Assembly (NCBI RefSeq): GCF_009299835.1
Contig: NZ_VKCZ01000019.1
Location: 248,001-312,000 of the forward strand
Direction: 5' to 3'
DNA from: Microlunatus speluncae
GTDB lineage: Bacteria; Actinomycetota; Actinomycetes; Propionibacteriales; Propionibacteriaceae
Length of the DNA: 64,000 bases
The notes under the pieces were generated by a model that saw only the letters and a program-made list of their open reading frames with translations, made no database searches and was not told the origin of the DNA. Shown here one piece after another: positions 8,201 to 17,952 of the stretch. The position numbers and the translations under genes are program-made. Positions within the stretch are counted from its first letter, which is position 1. Each line of letters opens with the position of its first letter.

Positions 8201-8438
8201 CGTCCAGACCGTCGCCGGCGGCCTCGTCCCAGGCGGCGGTGAGGTCGTCGTAGTCATCGTCGGGGGCGTCGGCGGCGCGCGCGTAGGCGGCTCGAACCCG
8301 GTCGAAGCGCTGCCGTCGGGCATGTTCGTTCGTGACCAGTCGGAGATACTCCGCGGCGGTCATGCCCTCCGTTCGGGCGGCCTTCATGACGGAGTCCCGG
8401 AGGTCCTTGGGGACCTTGATTGTTGCAGACTCGGACAT
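8193..8438 (-). CDS. Ribbon-helix-helix antitoxin, MazE-like partner
   Basis: This 81-residue protein starts SATIKVPKDLRDSVMKAAR, a ribbon-helix-helix DNA-binding pattern (short beta strand then two helices), followed by a very acidic C-terminal region (DAPDDDYDDL) of the kind that wraps a basic toxin. It overlaps the MazF-like gene by eight bases and is upstream of it, the usual order. Antitoxin and complex normally repress the promoter; the twin GTATAC sites just upstream are the probable operator. The TATACT at 8446-8451 is so close to the ATG that the mRNA is probably leaderless. Confidence 0.8.
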   Translation of the reverse strand: MSESATIKVPKDLRDSVMKAARTEGMTAAEYLRLVTNEHARRQRFDRVRAAYARAADAPDDDYDDLTAAWDEAAGDGLDDA

Positions 8439-8480
8439 ACCGAGCAGTATACCTTCTGGTGTTCTAGGCGGTATACCGTA
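8439..8480 (-). promoter_or_regulatory. Antitoxin promoter with twin GTATAC operator sites
   Basis: Two palindromic GTATAC cores lie at 8447-8452 and 8471-8476, exactly 24 bases apart, each in a slightly longer GGTATACC-like context. On the minus strand the proximal one contains TATACT, a good -10 element ending only seven bases before the ATG, with no Shine-Dalgarno sequence between. This arrangement fits autorepression by the ribbon-helix-helix antitoxin and a leaderless transcript. Confidence 0.55.
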
Positions 8481-8491
8481 CGAAGCCGTAG

Positions 8492-10441
8492 TCAGCCGAA
8501 GCGGGCCAGCAGGTCGTCGTCGATCAGGACCGCGTCGGGGAGCAGCACGTGGATCGAGCCGTCCTGGATCTGGCAGGCGTACGCGCTCGGGTCGTCGCAG
8601 ACCGTCGCCAGTCGAACCGGTTCGGCGGCGCGGAAGTCCCAGAGGGCGAAGCCGGCCCGGCTCTTGATCACGAACAGTCCGGCGATCCCGGTGGCGACCA
8701 CGGCGCTGCCGCCCTCCGGCAGCAGGCTCGTGGCATCGAGGGTGGCCGGGCCGAGCTCGTCGCCGGCAGCGTCCAGGATCAGCCAGCGGACCTGATCAAG
8801 ATCATCGAACCGGCCGGTGATCGTCGCCAGATAACGCTCCGTGTCGATCACGCCGTGCACCCGGGCGGCGAGCGTGCCGGCCGGTGCCCGGGTGGTCGAG
8901 ACCGCGCCAAGGGTGACCGAGTCGATCGTGGCGAACAGGCAGTGATCATCGGTCGGCGGCGCGCTCTGGCAGTCGGCCTCCATCGCGGTGCCGGCCAGCA
9001 GGGCCGTGCCGGCGGAGTTGATCACCAGGCTGCGGATCGCCTGACCGGGCAGCGGATCGTCGGCATAGGTGGCCAGCCCGGTCTCGGTGTCATAGCGGGT
9101 CAGCACGCAGCCGAGCTCGCCGTAGTGGTGGTTGGAGGAGTAGAAGATCAGCCGGCCGTCGTCGGCCGCCGCGACCGGCCGCATCCCGCTCGACGGCTGC
9201 GCCACGACCCGCGGATTCTCCGGGAAGCGGGCGGCGCGGTCGGGGTCGTACTCGACCAGTTCGGCGCCGGTATAGGCCGCCAGATAGACCTTGTTCTTGA
9301 TCTTCCAGGTCTGCAGCACCTCGCCGCCACCCGGCGCGGCCCGGCCGAGGTCCTCGCCGGCGCCGGTGCGCAGATCGAGGCTCCAGAACCGTTGCGTGAT
9401 GAAGGTCGTGCCGAGCAATCGGTCGGCGTCGATCCGGCGCAGGCAGTCGACGTGGCCGATCGAATCGGTCGGCAGGTGCCGGGACTGCAGCAGTGAGCCG
9501 TCCGCCGCGTCGATCACCAGGAAGGTGCCGAACATGGTCACGGCGACGATCCGCCCGGCGGCGGACATCCGGACGCCCTGGACGGTGCCGTCGGGGATCC
9601 GGCAGAGCTCGGTGATCACGCCGGTGGCCAGATCCCAGGTGGCGACGGTGAGCATCTCGCCGGCCATCGCCGAGCCCCAGGCCTTGCCGTCGCGGAGGGC
9701 GAACCAGTTCATCCGCCGCCCGGCCTCGGGACCGGGCACCAGCCGCTGTCCGATCGGGTCGTACCAGCCGACCTCGGGCAGATAGACGTGCCCGTCATCG
9801 TCGGTGATCGTGGCGGAGATCGTCATCCGGTCGGTCCAGCGGACCGGGCGGCCGAGCAGCTCGCTGGCCAGCGTCCGGGTCACCGTGTCGGTCGCCGGAT
9901 CCCAACGGAGCAAGGCCAGATCGGGGTTGAACGCCAACAGGGTGAAGGTGCCGTCGCCGTTGGCGAAGTGCGACGCCGAGTAGTGCTCGTCGCAGACTCC
10001 GGCGAAGACCGATCCGGCCCGACCGTTGCGGAAGTCGAAGCTGATCGCGGTCGGGGTCGGCGGCGGGAAGGCGAGCCCGAACAGCTTGCCGGACAACGGA
10101 TCGACGACCATCCCGCCGAACATCAGCGCGTACGGCGCCCCGGTGGCGAACACCTGCCGCTCACGGCTGCGCAGATCGTGCCGGACGACCTTGGCCAGAT
10201 CACCACACAGCCACAGCGTGGCGGCATCCTCCGGCCCGGCACTGTAGAAGCCCGGATGATCATCGAACCGATGGATCTCCTCCCGGCCGTCCTCGGTGAT
10301 CATGATCGCCTGAGTGCCGGAAACGCTGTTCCAAGAGGTGATCCAGAACCGTTCGGCGCCGTCGTCGCCGGGGCCGAGGCTGATCAGGGGCGTGTTGACG
10401 AACGGATCCTGCGCGGGCGGCAGGGCGAAGCGGCGCACCAT
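8492..10441 (-). CDS. Large uncharacterised protein, probable beta-propeller
   Basis: The 649-residue protein has no signal peptide or membrane helix. It is built of recurring segments of about 40-50 residues with patterns like WDLATGVI, RYDTETGLA, SLDLRTGAG and WDFRAAEP, which suggest blades of a beta-propeller (PQQ/WD40-like) of seven or more blades. I found no catalytic motif. I chose the ATG at 10441, which has GAGGAG nine bases upstream; an in-frame ATG at 10471 has none. It follows a sugar-type binding lipoprotein gene by 48 bases on the same strand, so the two are probably one transcript. It may sense, bind or process the same ligand; this is inference. Confidence 0.65.
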   Translation of the reverse strand: MVRRFALPPAQDPFVNTPLISLGPGDDGAERFWITSWNSVSGTQAIMITEDGREEIHRFDDHPGFYSAGPEDAATLWLCGDLAKVVRHDLRSRERQVFATGAPYALMFGGMVVDPLSGKLFGLAFPPPTPTAISFDFRNGRAGSVFAGVCDEHYSASHFANGDGTFTLLAFNPDLALLRWDPATDTVTRTLASELLGRPVRWTDRMTISATITDDDGHVYLPEVGWYDPIGQRLVPGPEAGRRMNWFALRDGKAWGSAMAGEMLTVATWDLATGVITELCRIPDGTVQGVRMSAAGRIVAVTMFGTFLVIDAADGSLLQSRHLPTDSIGHVDCLRRIDADRLLGTTFITQRFWSLDLRTGAGEDLGRAAPGGGEVLQTWKIKNKVYLAAYTGAELVEYDPDRAARFPENPRVVAQPSSGMRPVAAADDGRLIFYSSNHHYGELGCVLTRYDTETGLATYADDPLPGQAIRSLVINSAGTALLAGTAMEADCQSAPPTDDHCLFATIDSVTLGAVSTTRAPAGTLAARVHGVIDTERYLATITGRFDDLDQVRWLILDAAGDELGPATLDATSLLPEGGSAVVATGIAGLFVIKSRAGFALWDFRAAEPVRLATVCDDPSAYACQIQDGSIHVLLPDAVLIDDDLLARFG

Positions 10442-10489
10442 GGTGCTGGTCTCCTCGGCAAGGTTGATCATGAACGCCCGGCCGGGCGA

Positions 10490-12124
10490 TCACTGGGTGG
10501 CGGCGAAGGCCTGCTCGTATTCGGTCCGGATCTTGTCGCCGCCGCCGGACTTGAAGGTGTTGACGAACCCGTCGAAGTCGGCCAGCTTCTTCCGCCCGGT
10601 GATCACGTCGTTGATGCCGTCGGTCAGCGACTTGTCCAGCGCCGCGCCATCGGACTGCTGGGTGGGGGAGTAGAGGCCCTGGGTGGCCAGCGGCTGTTTG
10701 CTCTTCGCGCACCGCTCCTGGTACGCGTAGTACATCTCGGTCGCCTCCGGCCGGCCCGGGGTGAAGTTCACCACCGCGGGCGCCCCGGTGTAGTTCACCG
10801 GCAGCGTGACCTCGCGGACGCCGGTCTGGTTCCGTACCGGATCGCCGTCCTTGAAGTCGAAATCGTGCCCTTCGACGCCGTAACTGAGCAGCCGGTTCTC
10901 CACTGTGCCGAACGGGCTGGCCAGCCAGTTGAAGAACGCCAGGATCTCCTCCAGCCGCTCCGGCGTGGTCTTGGTGATCCCGATCGGCCCGCCGTAGATC
11001 GCCGGCCCCATCAGCTTGGTCCCGTCGCCGCCGCCGTCCCACTTCGGCGGCATCAGGATGCCCATCTCCATGTCCGGATTGTTGGCGCTGTAGGTGGTGT
11101 AGTAGCCGGCGACCGACCCGGCACCGCCGTTGTTGATGGCGACGTTGCCGTTGCCGACCCATTGCGCCAGCAGGGTTTCCTGGGTGAAGGAATCGGGGTG
11201 GAAGAGGCCCTCGCTCCACTGCTGGGTGACCGCGTCCAGGGCCTGCCGGAACTCCTCCCGCTCGGCGACGTGGGTGAACTTCCCGCTGCCGTCCACCCCC
11301 CAGCCCTGGGGCAGGCCGAGCATCTCCTTGAGGAAGTTGAGCGTCGACTGCGGGCTGCCCATCGCGTAGCGGTTGCGCTTGGGATCGTTGACCGTACGGC
11401 ACATCTCGAGGAACTCGGCGTAATCGGCCGGCTCGGGGTTGGCGCCCTTGCTCTTGATCACGTCGAGCCGGGCGTGCATCTCGCCCGCGGCGGCCGGCCG
11501 GTTCAGCGGGATGCCGTAGATGCCGCCGTTGTAGACGCACGACTTCCAGGAGACCGTCGGGATGTTGGCCAGCCCCGGATATTTCTTGATCGCGTCGCCG
11601 GACAGGTGCTCGGACAGATCGGTGAACCGGGCTTCGAGCAGCTTGGGCAGGTCGCCGACCGGGCGCAGCGCCACCACCTCCGGCAGATCGTCGCCGGCGA
11701 TCACCACGGTCAGCTTGGCCGTGTAGTCGGCCGCAGTGGCCATGGTGAACTGCAACTCGGCGCCGGCGGCGTCGTTGACGGCCTGCCAGTACTTGTTGTC
11801 GTTCAGCGCCGGCGGCAACTGCACGTTGGTGTTGGTCAAGATCGTCAACGGCTTGCCACTGGCCAGCGGCTTGCTCTCGGTGGCGGCGATGTCGCCCGCC
11901 GGGAACTTGCGGAAGGCGGCCATCACGGCCTCGTCGGTGGAGGCGAGGTCGGCCTTGACCTTCGTGTACGGGACGTAGGCCGGCAACGCGACGCTGCTGT
12001 TGACCTCGGACGTGTTCTCGGTCCCGCCGCCGCTGGAACAACCACCCAGCAGGGTGGCCCCGGCCACGGCCGCGGTGCCACCGGCGATGAGACCGCGTCG
12101 GGTGATCGTCCTGGCGTTGGTCAT
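10490..12124 (-). CDS. Extracellular solute-binding lipoprotein, LplA-like
   Basis: The 544-residue product opens with a Tat-like TRRGLIAGG (residues 8-16), a hydrophobic stretch and a lipobox LLGGC with Cys29, then a serine/glycine-rich linker. The rest is a family 1 sugar-binding fold of the long (500-560 residue) type typical of LplA-like proteins. These deliver oligosaccharides to CUT1 permeases, but no permease or ATPase gene is adjacent, so the permease is encoded elsewhere or the protein has another role. AGGGAG precedes the ATG. A LacI-type operator lies 18-31 bases upstream, implying sugar-responsive control of this gene and the following one. Confidence 0.8.
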   Translation of the reverse strand: MTNARTITRRGLIAGGTAAVAGATLLGGCSSGGGTENTSEVNSSVALPAYVPYTKVKADLASTDEAVMAAFRKFPAGDIAATESKPLASGKPLTILTNTNVQLPPALNDNKYWQAVNDAAGAELQFTMATAADYTAKLTVVIAGDDLPEVVALRPVGDLPKLLEARFTDLSEHLSGDAIKKYPGLANIPTVSWKSCVYNGGIYGIPLNRPAAAGEMHARLDVIKSKGANPEPADYAEFLEMCRTVNDPKRNRYAMGSPQSTLNFLKEMLGLPQGWGVDGSGKFTHVAEREEFRQALDAVTQQWSEGLFHPDSFTQETLLAQWVGNGNVAINNGGAGSVAGYYTTYSANNPDMEMGILMPPKWDGGGDGTKLMGPAIYGGPIGITKTTPERLEEILAFFNWLASPFGTVENRLLSYGVEGHDFDFKDGDPVRNQTGVREVTLPVNYTGAPAVVNFTPGRPEATEMYYAYQERCAKSKQPLATQGLYSPTQQSDGAALDKSLTDGINDVITGRKKLADFDGFVNTFKSGGGDKIRTEYEQAFAATQ

Positions 12125-12141
12125 GATCGCTCCCTGATGAC

Positions 12142-12155
12142 TGAAACCGGTTGCA
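12142..12155 (-). promoter_or_regulatory. LacI-family operator
   Basis: TGAAACCGGTTGCA matches the LacI-family pattern TGNAACCGGTTNCA exactly, with the central CG dyad. It lies 18-31 bases upstream of the binding-protein start codon on the minus strand, where a repressor would block transcription. The regulator could be the LacI protein encoded at 39.6 kb or another one outside the window; nothing here links them directly. Confidence 0.6.
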
Positions 12156-12268
12156 GTAAAGCTTCAAAATAGCCATCACGGGCGTCCCGTGGCAAGGGTT
12201 TCAGCTAGGGCAGAATGCCGACTACGGCTGACCGTAATCATCCGAGGAATTCGGCGGACTGCTTCGGG

Positions 12269-13561
12269 TCAGAGCTGGCCGGCCTTCTTCAGCGCCAGAT
12301 AGTGGTCGGCCAGGGCCGGGGCGAACGTGTCCGGCGGCGCCTGCACCACCGAGATGCCGAGATCGCGCAACTGCCGCTCGACCTGGCCGCGGCGCTCCAC
12401 GTCGACCTCGGCCGCCGCCGCGGCGTAGGCGTCGCCCGGCTCCTCCCGCCGGCCACGGAGCTCGTCGATCCGCGGATCGGAGACAGCGGCCAGGACGATC
12501 CGGTGCTTGCGCCGGACCGGGCCGATCACGCCGAGCAGCCCGTCGGTGATCGCCGCCGTGTCCAGCCCGGTCAAGATCACCACCAGTGATCGCTGGGAGA
12601 CCCGGCTCATGATCTCAGTGACCAACTGACGATGATCGGTCTCGACCAGGATCGACTCGACATTGGCCATCGCGTTGACGAACGTGTTGAGCATGGTCGC
12701 CGCCGGTTCGCCGACGACGCTGGCCCGGACCTCCCGGTCGACGATCAGCAGATCCACCCGGTCGCCGGCGCGCGAGGCCAGGGTCGCCAGCAGCAGGGCG
12801 GCGTCCATCGAGTGATCGAGTTTCGGTTGATCACCGACCCGGCCGGCCGAGGTGCGGCTGGACTCCAGCACGATCAGCACATGCCGGTCCCGTTCCGGAC
12901 GCCAGGTCTTCACCACGACCATGGTCGACCGGGCGGTGGCCCGCCAGTCGATCGACCGGACGTCGTCACCGGGCACGTACTCGCGCAGGCTGTCGAACTC
13001 GGTGCCCTGGCCGCGCTGCAGGATGCTCGACCGGCCGTCCAACTCGCGCAGCCGGGCGATCCGGCTGGGCAGATGCTTGCGGCTGTTGAACGGTGGCAGC
13101 GCCCGGACCCGCCAGGGCGCCTGGTGCGCGCGCTGCCGGCCGGCGATCCGCAGCGGGCCGTACGCGCGGATGATCACCGGGCCGCTCGGCCGGTCGCCGC
13201 GCCGGGTCGGCAGCAGCGTGGTCCGGGTCAGCCGGCGCTGCCGGGCCGGGATGGTGATCGTCGAGATCCCACCGCTGGCCCCGGCCGACGGCGACCAGGC
13301 GTCCCGGACCGTGGCGGTGATCGTGCGCCGGTTGTGGTTGGTCAGCAGCACCGACACCTGGGCCGGATCGCCCAACCGCACCGCGGTGTCGCCGGACCGG
13401 CGGACCGAGACCTTGGCCGGCGACGGACAGAGCAGCAGGTCGACCACGATCACGATGATCAGCACGCCGGTGGCGATCACGAACGCGAGCCAACTGCCGG
13501 CGATCGCGACCGCGATCACGGCGATCGCCGCCAGGGCACCGGCCCGCCAGGTCAAGATCAT
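12269..13561 (-). CDS. DUF58 domain membrane protein
   Basis: The 430-residue protein has two N-terminal membrane helices (about residues 8-45) and a C-terminal DUF58/vWA-like domain. The diagnostic DUF58 block is present as LREYVPGDDVRSIDWRATAR, followed by a vWA-like HVLIVLESSRTS. DUF58 proteins act with a MoxR ATPase, here the gene immediately upstream, in poorly defined chaperone or cell-envelope roles. It is the last gene of a five-gene operon on the minus strand that is divergent from mtrA. The gap to the MoxR gene is 37 bases. Confidence 0.85.
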   Translation of the reverse strand: MILTWRAGALAAIAVIAVAIAGSWLAFVIATGVLIIVIVVDLLLCPSPAKVSVRRSGDTAVRLGDPAQVSVLLTNHNRRTITATVRDAWSPSAGASGGISTITIPARQRRLTRTTLLPTRRGDRPSGPVIIRAYGPLRIAGRQRAHQAPWRVRALPPFNSRKHLPSRIARLRELDGRSSILQRGQGTEFDSLREYVPGDDVRSIDWRATARSTMVVVKTWRPERDRHVLIVLESSRTSAGRVGDQPKLDHSMDAALLLATLASRAGDRVDLLIVDREVRASVVGEPAATMLNTFVNAMANVESILVETDHRQLVTEIMSRVSQRSLVVILTGLDTAAITDGLLGVIGPVRRKHRIVLAAVSDPRIDELRGRREEPGDAYAAAAAEVDVERRGQVERQLRDLGISVVQAPPDTFAPALADHYLALKKAGQL

Positions 13562-13598
13562 GGCGCCGCGCTCCGGTCCGTCGGGGACTGGACCATGA

Positions 13599-14677
<1,079 letters not shown>

Positions 14678-14681
<4 letters not shown>

Positions 14682-15928
14682 GGCTGTCGTGCCTCCTGCT
14701 CGAGCTGATCAAGGTTCTCCGCCAGGTCCAGAAGTTGATCATCGTCGGTCGGCACCGGCCCGAACAGGACCTGGTGCACCTGCCGGCTGTCCCGGCCGGT
14801 CCGCTCGGCGAGGGCGGCGGCCAGGGCCATCGGGTCGTTGCCGTGGCCGTAGCGCCGGCTCAGTCGCCGGACCACGCCGTCGCGGAGAGCGGCTGCGGCC
14901 CGGTCCCGGGCACTGAGCCGGAAGTAGAGCCGGCCGTGGCCCTCGACGGTCTCCGACGCCCGGACCCGGACCGGCAGCCGCTCCTGGATGATCGGGCCGA
15001 GCCGCCGGCCGCGCCAGAGGCCGACGATGATCACCGCGACCACGGCCTGCGCCACCGCCATCGTCCACCAGCCCGGCAGCACCGTCGGTCGCGTGGGTTC
15101 GCCGCCGCCCGTGGAGTCGCTGTCCGGCGTGGTCTCGAGCAGCCAGATCAACCGGTCCCGCGACCCGAACAGGCTGGTCACCAGAGCAGCGTTGCCCGCC
15201 AGCGCGATCTCGTCATTGGTCCACCCGCCGCCCAGCAGCTCGATCTCGGGCCCCGCCGCGGTGGCCGCGCGGAGGTAGCCGAAGCCGCCGTCACCGGGAT
15301 AGCACCCGGCCAGCAAGGCTCCGTTGGGCCGGTACACCTCACCCCCTCGGAACTGGGTGTCCCCGGCCCGCAACGCCGCCGGGTCGTCGCACTGCGGCGT
15401 CATCGGGATCTCGGCGGAGCCCCCGCCCAGGACGTTCTCGGCCGCGGCACCGAACCGCTCCAGGACCGACTCGGGCGCCAGCAGGATGATCCGGGCGTCC
15501 GGGATCGCCAACAGCCGGCGCGCCTGAGCGGCGGTCAGCCGGTCCGGGAAGGCGACCACCACGGTCGCGCCCGCCCCGTCGCGGACCGCGTCGTCGACCC
15601 GGCGGGTCGGCCGGACGTCGACCCCCTCCTGCCGGAGCACCGCCGCGCCGGCACCGGCGCCGTCGGGCCGGGCCGAGCGCGGGTCGTTCGGCCCGTTGCT
15701 GCCGGTCATCGAGCCGAACGCGGTGATCGTCAACGCGATGATCAGGGTGACCAGCAGGATCGCGGCCACCCACCGGGTGGCCGGATGGCGCCAGAACGAC
15801 GACCAGCGCGACCGCGGCCGGGTCGGCGCGTCCGGCGGGGGTCCTTGTCCCGCGGGCGGTTCGGGCTTGTCGGCCGGCGGCCCGGTCGGACCGGCGCCGG
15901 GTCCCGGCGGAGCGGCGAAGATCGTCAT
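14678..15928 (-). CDS. DUF4350 domain membrane protein
   Basis: The 416-residue protein has a proline-rich cytoplasmic N-terminus, one membrane helix at about residues 52-72, an extracytoplasmic DUF4350 domain with a GATVVVAFPDRLTAAQARRL segment, a second helix near residue 290 (WWTMAVAQAVVAVIIVGLW) and a cytoplasmic C-terminal region. This arrangement is standard for DUF4350 proteins, which in actinobacteria sit between DUF4129 and MoxR genes. The molecular role is not known. I chose the ATG at 15928, overlapping the DUF4129 stop by ATGA; the open frame extends upstream only as a shadow. Confidence 0.8.
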
Positions 15929-16614
15929 CGCGGCTCCTCCGCCGGCTCCGGCTGATCGCCGGACAGGTCGGCCCGCTCGGCCGCCGCGGTGACCTGCCGG
16001 TCCAGCTCCACCAGTTGCCGGTACGTCGACCCGTCGGCGGCCCGGTCGCCGTACATCACCGCGGAGAACACCTCCGCGCCCGCCCGCAACACCGACGCCT
16101 GCTCCGGCAACGCCCGGCCGGCCAGAGTCGAGGCCTCGAAGGCGGTCCGGGCCGGCCGCGGATCGAGGATGGTGACGATCTCGAGCTCCTTGACCACCGC
16201 CCGGAAGCGATCCCGGACCGCGGCCCGCCAGTCGCCCGCGGCGGCGAACCGCTCCGCCGCGGTGCGGTAGTCCGCGGGGGCGAGGTCGGCGTCGAGCTCG
16301 ACGTCGGCGTCCCGGATCCGTGATCGCCGCCAGCGCGGCAGCCCGACCTTCCAGACCAGCAACCCGATGCCGATCACGATCACCGCGACCATGATCACGA
16401 AGCCGATGTTGATGCCGCCGCCGGCGGCGCCGGCCGGGCTGCCGAGGCCGAGGACGAACCGGACGATCTCGATCAGCAGGTCCTGCAGCCGGTTCATCAG
16501 GTCCTGCAGCCAGGGCGGCAGCTCGCCCTCGTACTTGGTCTTGGCCAGCTCCTCCAGCACCCGGCGGCGGGCCTCCTCCCGGCCCAGCTCGACCGGCACG
16601 TCCAGCGGGATCAT
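15925..16614 (-). CDS. DUF4129 domain protein
   Basis: The 229-residue protein starts with a short amphipathic region, has one membrane helix (about residues 70-90) and a C-terminal DUF4129 domain containing YRTAAERFAAAGDWRAAVRDRFRAVV, the helical block typical of the family. It is encoded with four-base overlaps on both sides in the DUF4129-DUF4350-MoxR-DUF58 order seen in many actinobacteria. DUF4129 is often linked to transglutaminase/MoxR systems, but no enzymatic residues are visible here. The function is unknown. Confidence 0.8.
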   Translation of the reverse strand: MIPLDVPVELGREEARRRVLEELAKTKYEGELPPWLQDLMNRLQDLLIEIVRFVLGLGSPAGAAGGGINIGFVIMVAVIVIGIGLLVWKVGLPRWRRSRIRDADVELDADLAPADYRTAAERFAAAGDWRAAVRDRFRAVVKELEIVTILDPRPARTAFEASTLAGRALPEQASVLRAGAEVFSAVMYGDRAADGSTYRQLVELDRQVTAAAERADLSGDQPEPAEEPR

Positions 16615-17777
16615 GATCGCGGTCCCGGCGGTGCGACCGGCGGCGGCATGGGCGGCATCGGCGGCCGGGGCGGAGGCATCGGGGCGAGGAAGACCACCGG
16701 CGGAGCCGACGGCTGCGGGATCGGTACGCAGTCGAAGCGCATCGCCAGATCGAGCCCCTCCCGGCGCATCCGAAGATCAAGATAGAGCAGCGTCTGCACG
16801 GCGGCGATGAACGCGAGCAGGGCCGACATCGCCACCACCGAAGCGAATCCGAACACCCCGATGTAGGTCCAGGGGTTGGACAGCACCAGCAGCGGATCGG
16901 CCCCGAGCGCGGTGGCGTACAACAACACCACCAGCAGTGAACCGATCCCGACCAGGGTGACCACGGTGACCGAGATCGCCATCCCGCCGGCCATGATCAA
17001 CGCGGCCCGGGGCAGGTTGCGCAGCCCGATCAGCTTGAACGACCGCTCGAACGCGGTGATGATCGTGGTCCGTCGCTGCGGGGTGCCGATCCAGGCCGGC
17101 GCGTGCGCGTTCTCCGTGGCGTAGGCGGGAACGGTCAGCGAGATGTAGCTGTAGGCAGCCGCCAGCAGCAGATAGCCGACCAGCGACACGATGATCGTGA
17201 TCACCGCCGCCAGTTGCTCGTCGGCGCCGAGCAGCGCCCCGAGCAGCGCGAAGTAGTACAGCACCGAGACGACCGACTGCAGGATCGATCCGGCCACCCA
17301 CTGCAACACCGACAACCCGACCATCGGCCAGAACAGCCGCAGCGACCGGCGCAGCGACAGCACGGTCGGCGGCGCGAAGCCGGGCCCGAGCACCGTCTGC
17401 AGCGTGACCCCGGACAGGATCGCGGTCATCCAGACCAGGCACATGGTGAGCAACAGCAGCCCGAGCAGCCCGTACAGCACGACCACCAGGATCTGGGCCC
17501 AGTCCGCGGTGGACTCGCCCAGCAGGAACCAGATCCCGATCCCGCCCAGCAGATACGCGCCCGCGCCACCGGCGATCGCCAGCGGCAGGCCGATCATCAT
17601 CCGGGCGTTCCGCCGGACCACCAGGAACGCGGCGTCCAGCACCTCGGTGATCGTCAACGGCCGCAGTGGGATCAGCGCCGCCCGCGAGGCGTCCAGGACC
17701 GCGGGCCGGCGCGGCCGCAGCCACGGTGCGGGGACCGTGGTCGGGGGCCCGCCTCCGGGATTGAACGTCGCAGCCAT
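16611..17777 (-). CDS. Polytopic membrane protein heading the MoxR operon
   Basis: The 388-residue protein has about 50 hydrophilic residues, the motif PLTITEVLDAAFLVVRRN, then six or more long hydrophobic segments and a proline-rich C-terminus (PPRPPMPPMPPP). The LTITEVLDAAF block and the membrane topology match the glycerophosphodiester-phosphodiesterase-type membrane proteins that commonly precede DUF4129 genes in actinobacteria; no phosphodiesterase active site is present. I chose the ATG at 17777; upstream frame extension crosses the mtrA promoter region. It overlaps the DUF4129 gene by four bases and is divergent from mtrA. Confidence 0.7.
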   Translation of the reverse strand: MAATFNPGGGPPTTVPAPWLRPRRPAVLDASRAALIPLRPLTITEVLDAAFLVVRRNARMMIGLPLAIAGGAGAYLLGGIGIWFLLGESTADWAQILVVVLYGLLGLLLLTMCLVWMTAILSGVTLQTVLGPGFAPPTVLSLRRSLRLFWPMVGLSVLQWVAGSILQSVVSVLYYFALLGALLGADEQLAAVITIIVSLVGYLLLAAAYSYISLTVPAYATENAHAPAWIGTPQRRTTIITAFERSFKLIGLRNLPRAALIMAGGMAISVTVVTLVGIGSLLVVLLYATALGADPLLVLSNPWTYIGVFGFASVVAMSALLAFIAAVQTLLYLDLRMRREGLDLAMRFDCVPIPQPSAPPVVFLAPMPPPRPPMPPMPPPVAPPGPRS

Positions 17778-17912
17778 CGGCGACAGTCTGTCATCCCGGG
17801 GGCACACAGTCGGGTGGTCGACGCGCGCCCGGCCGGGAGCGGGTTCGGTGGTGGCCGAAGTTCGCCGCGGTCCGTTGCGCCTGGTTGATCCCGTTTTCCC
17901 GGTTCCGCCCAC

Positions 17913-17918
17913 TAGGAT
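17913..17918 (+). promoter_or_regulatory. Probable -10 element for mtrA
   Basis: TAGGAT lies 34 bases ahead of the mtrA GTG start. No good -35 hexamer is present at 16-18 bases, so only the -10 is supported. A GAGAGG ribosome binding site follows at 17941-17946. Confidence 0.35.
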
Positions 17919-17952
17919 GAACTCGCCCCAGCGAGTCTCAGAGAGGTTTTGG

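Noticed and set aside
9788..12172. Long plus-strand open frame across the binding-protein and propeller genes
   Set aside because: It is antisense to two genes with clear signal peptide, lipobox and fold features; its own translation is low-complexity Arg/Gly/Asp/Val sequence.
17885..17890. TTGATC as -35 of the mtrA promoter
   Set aside because: The spacing to TAGGAT is 22 bases, too long, and TTGATC is very common in this genome.
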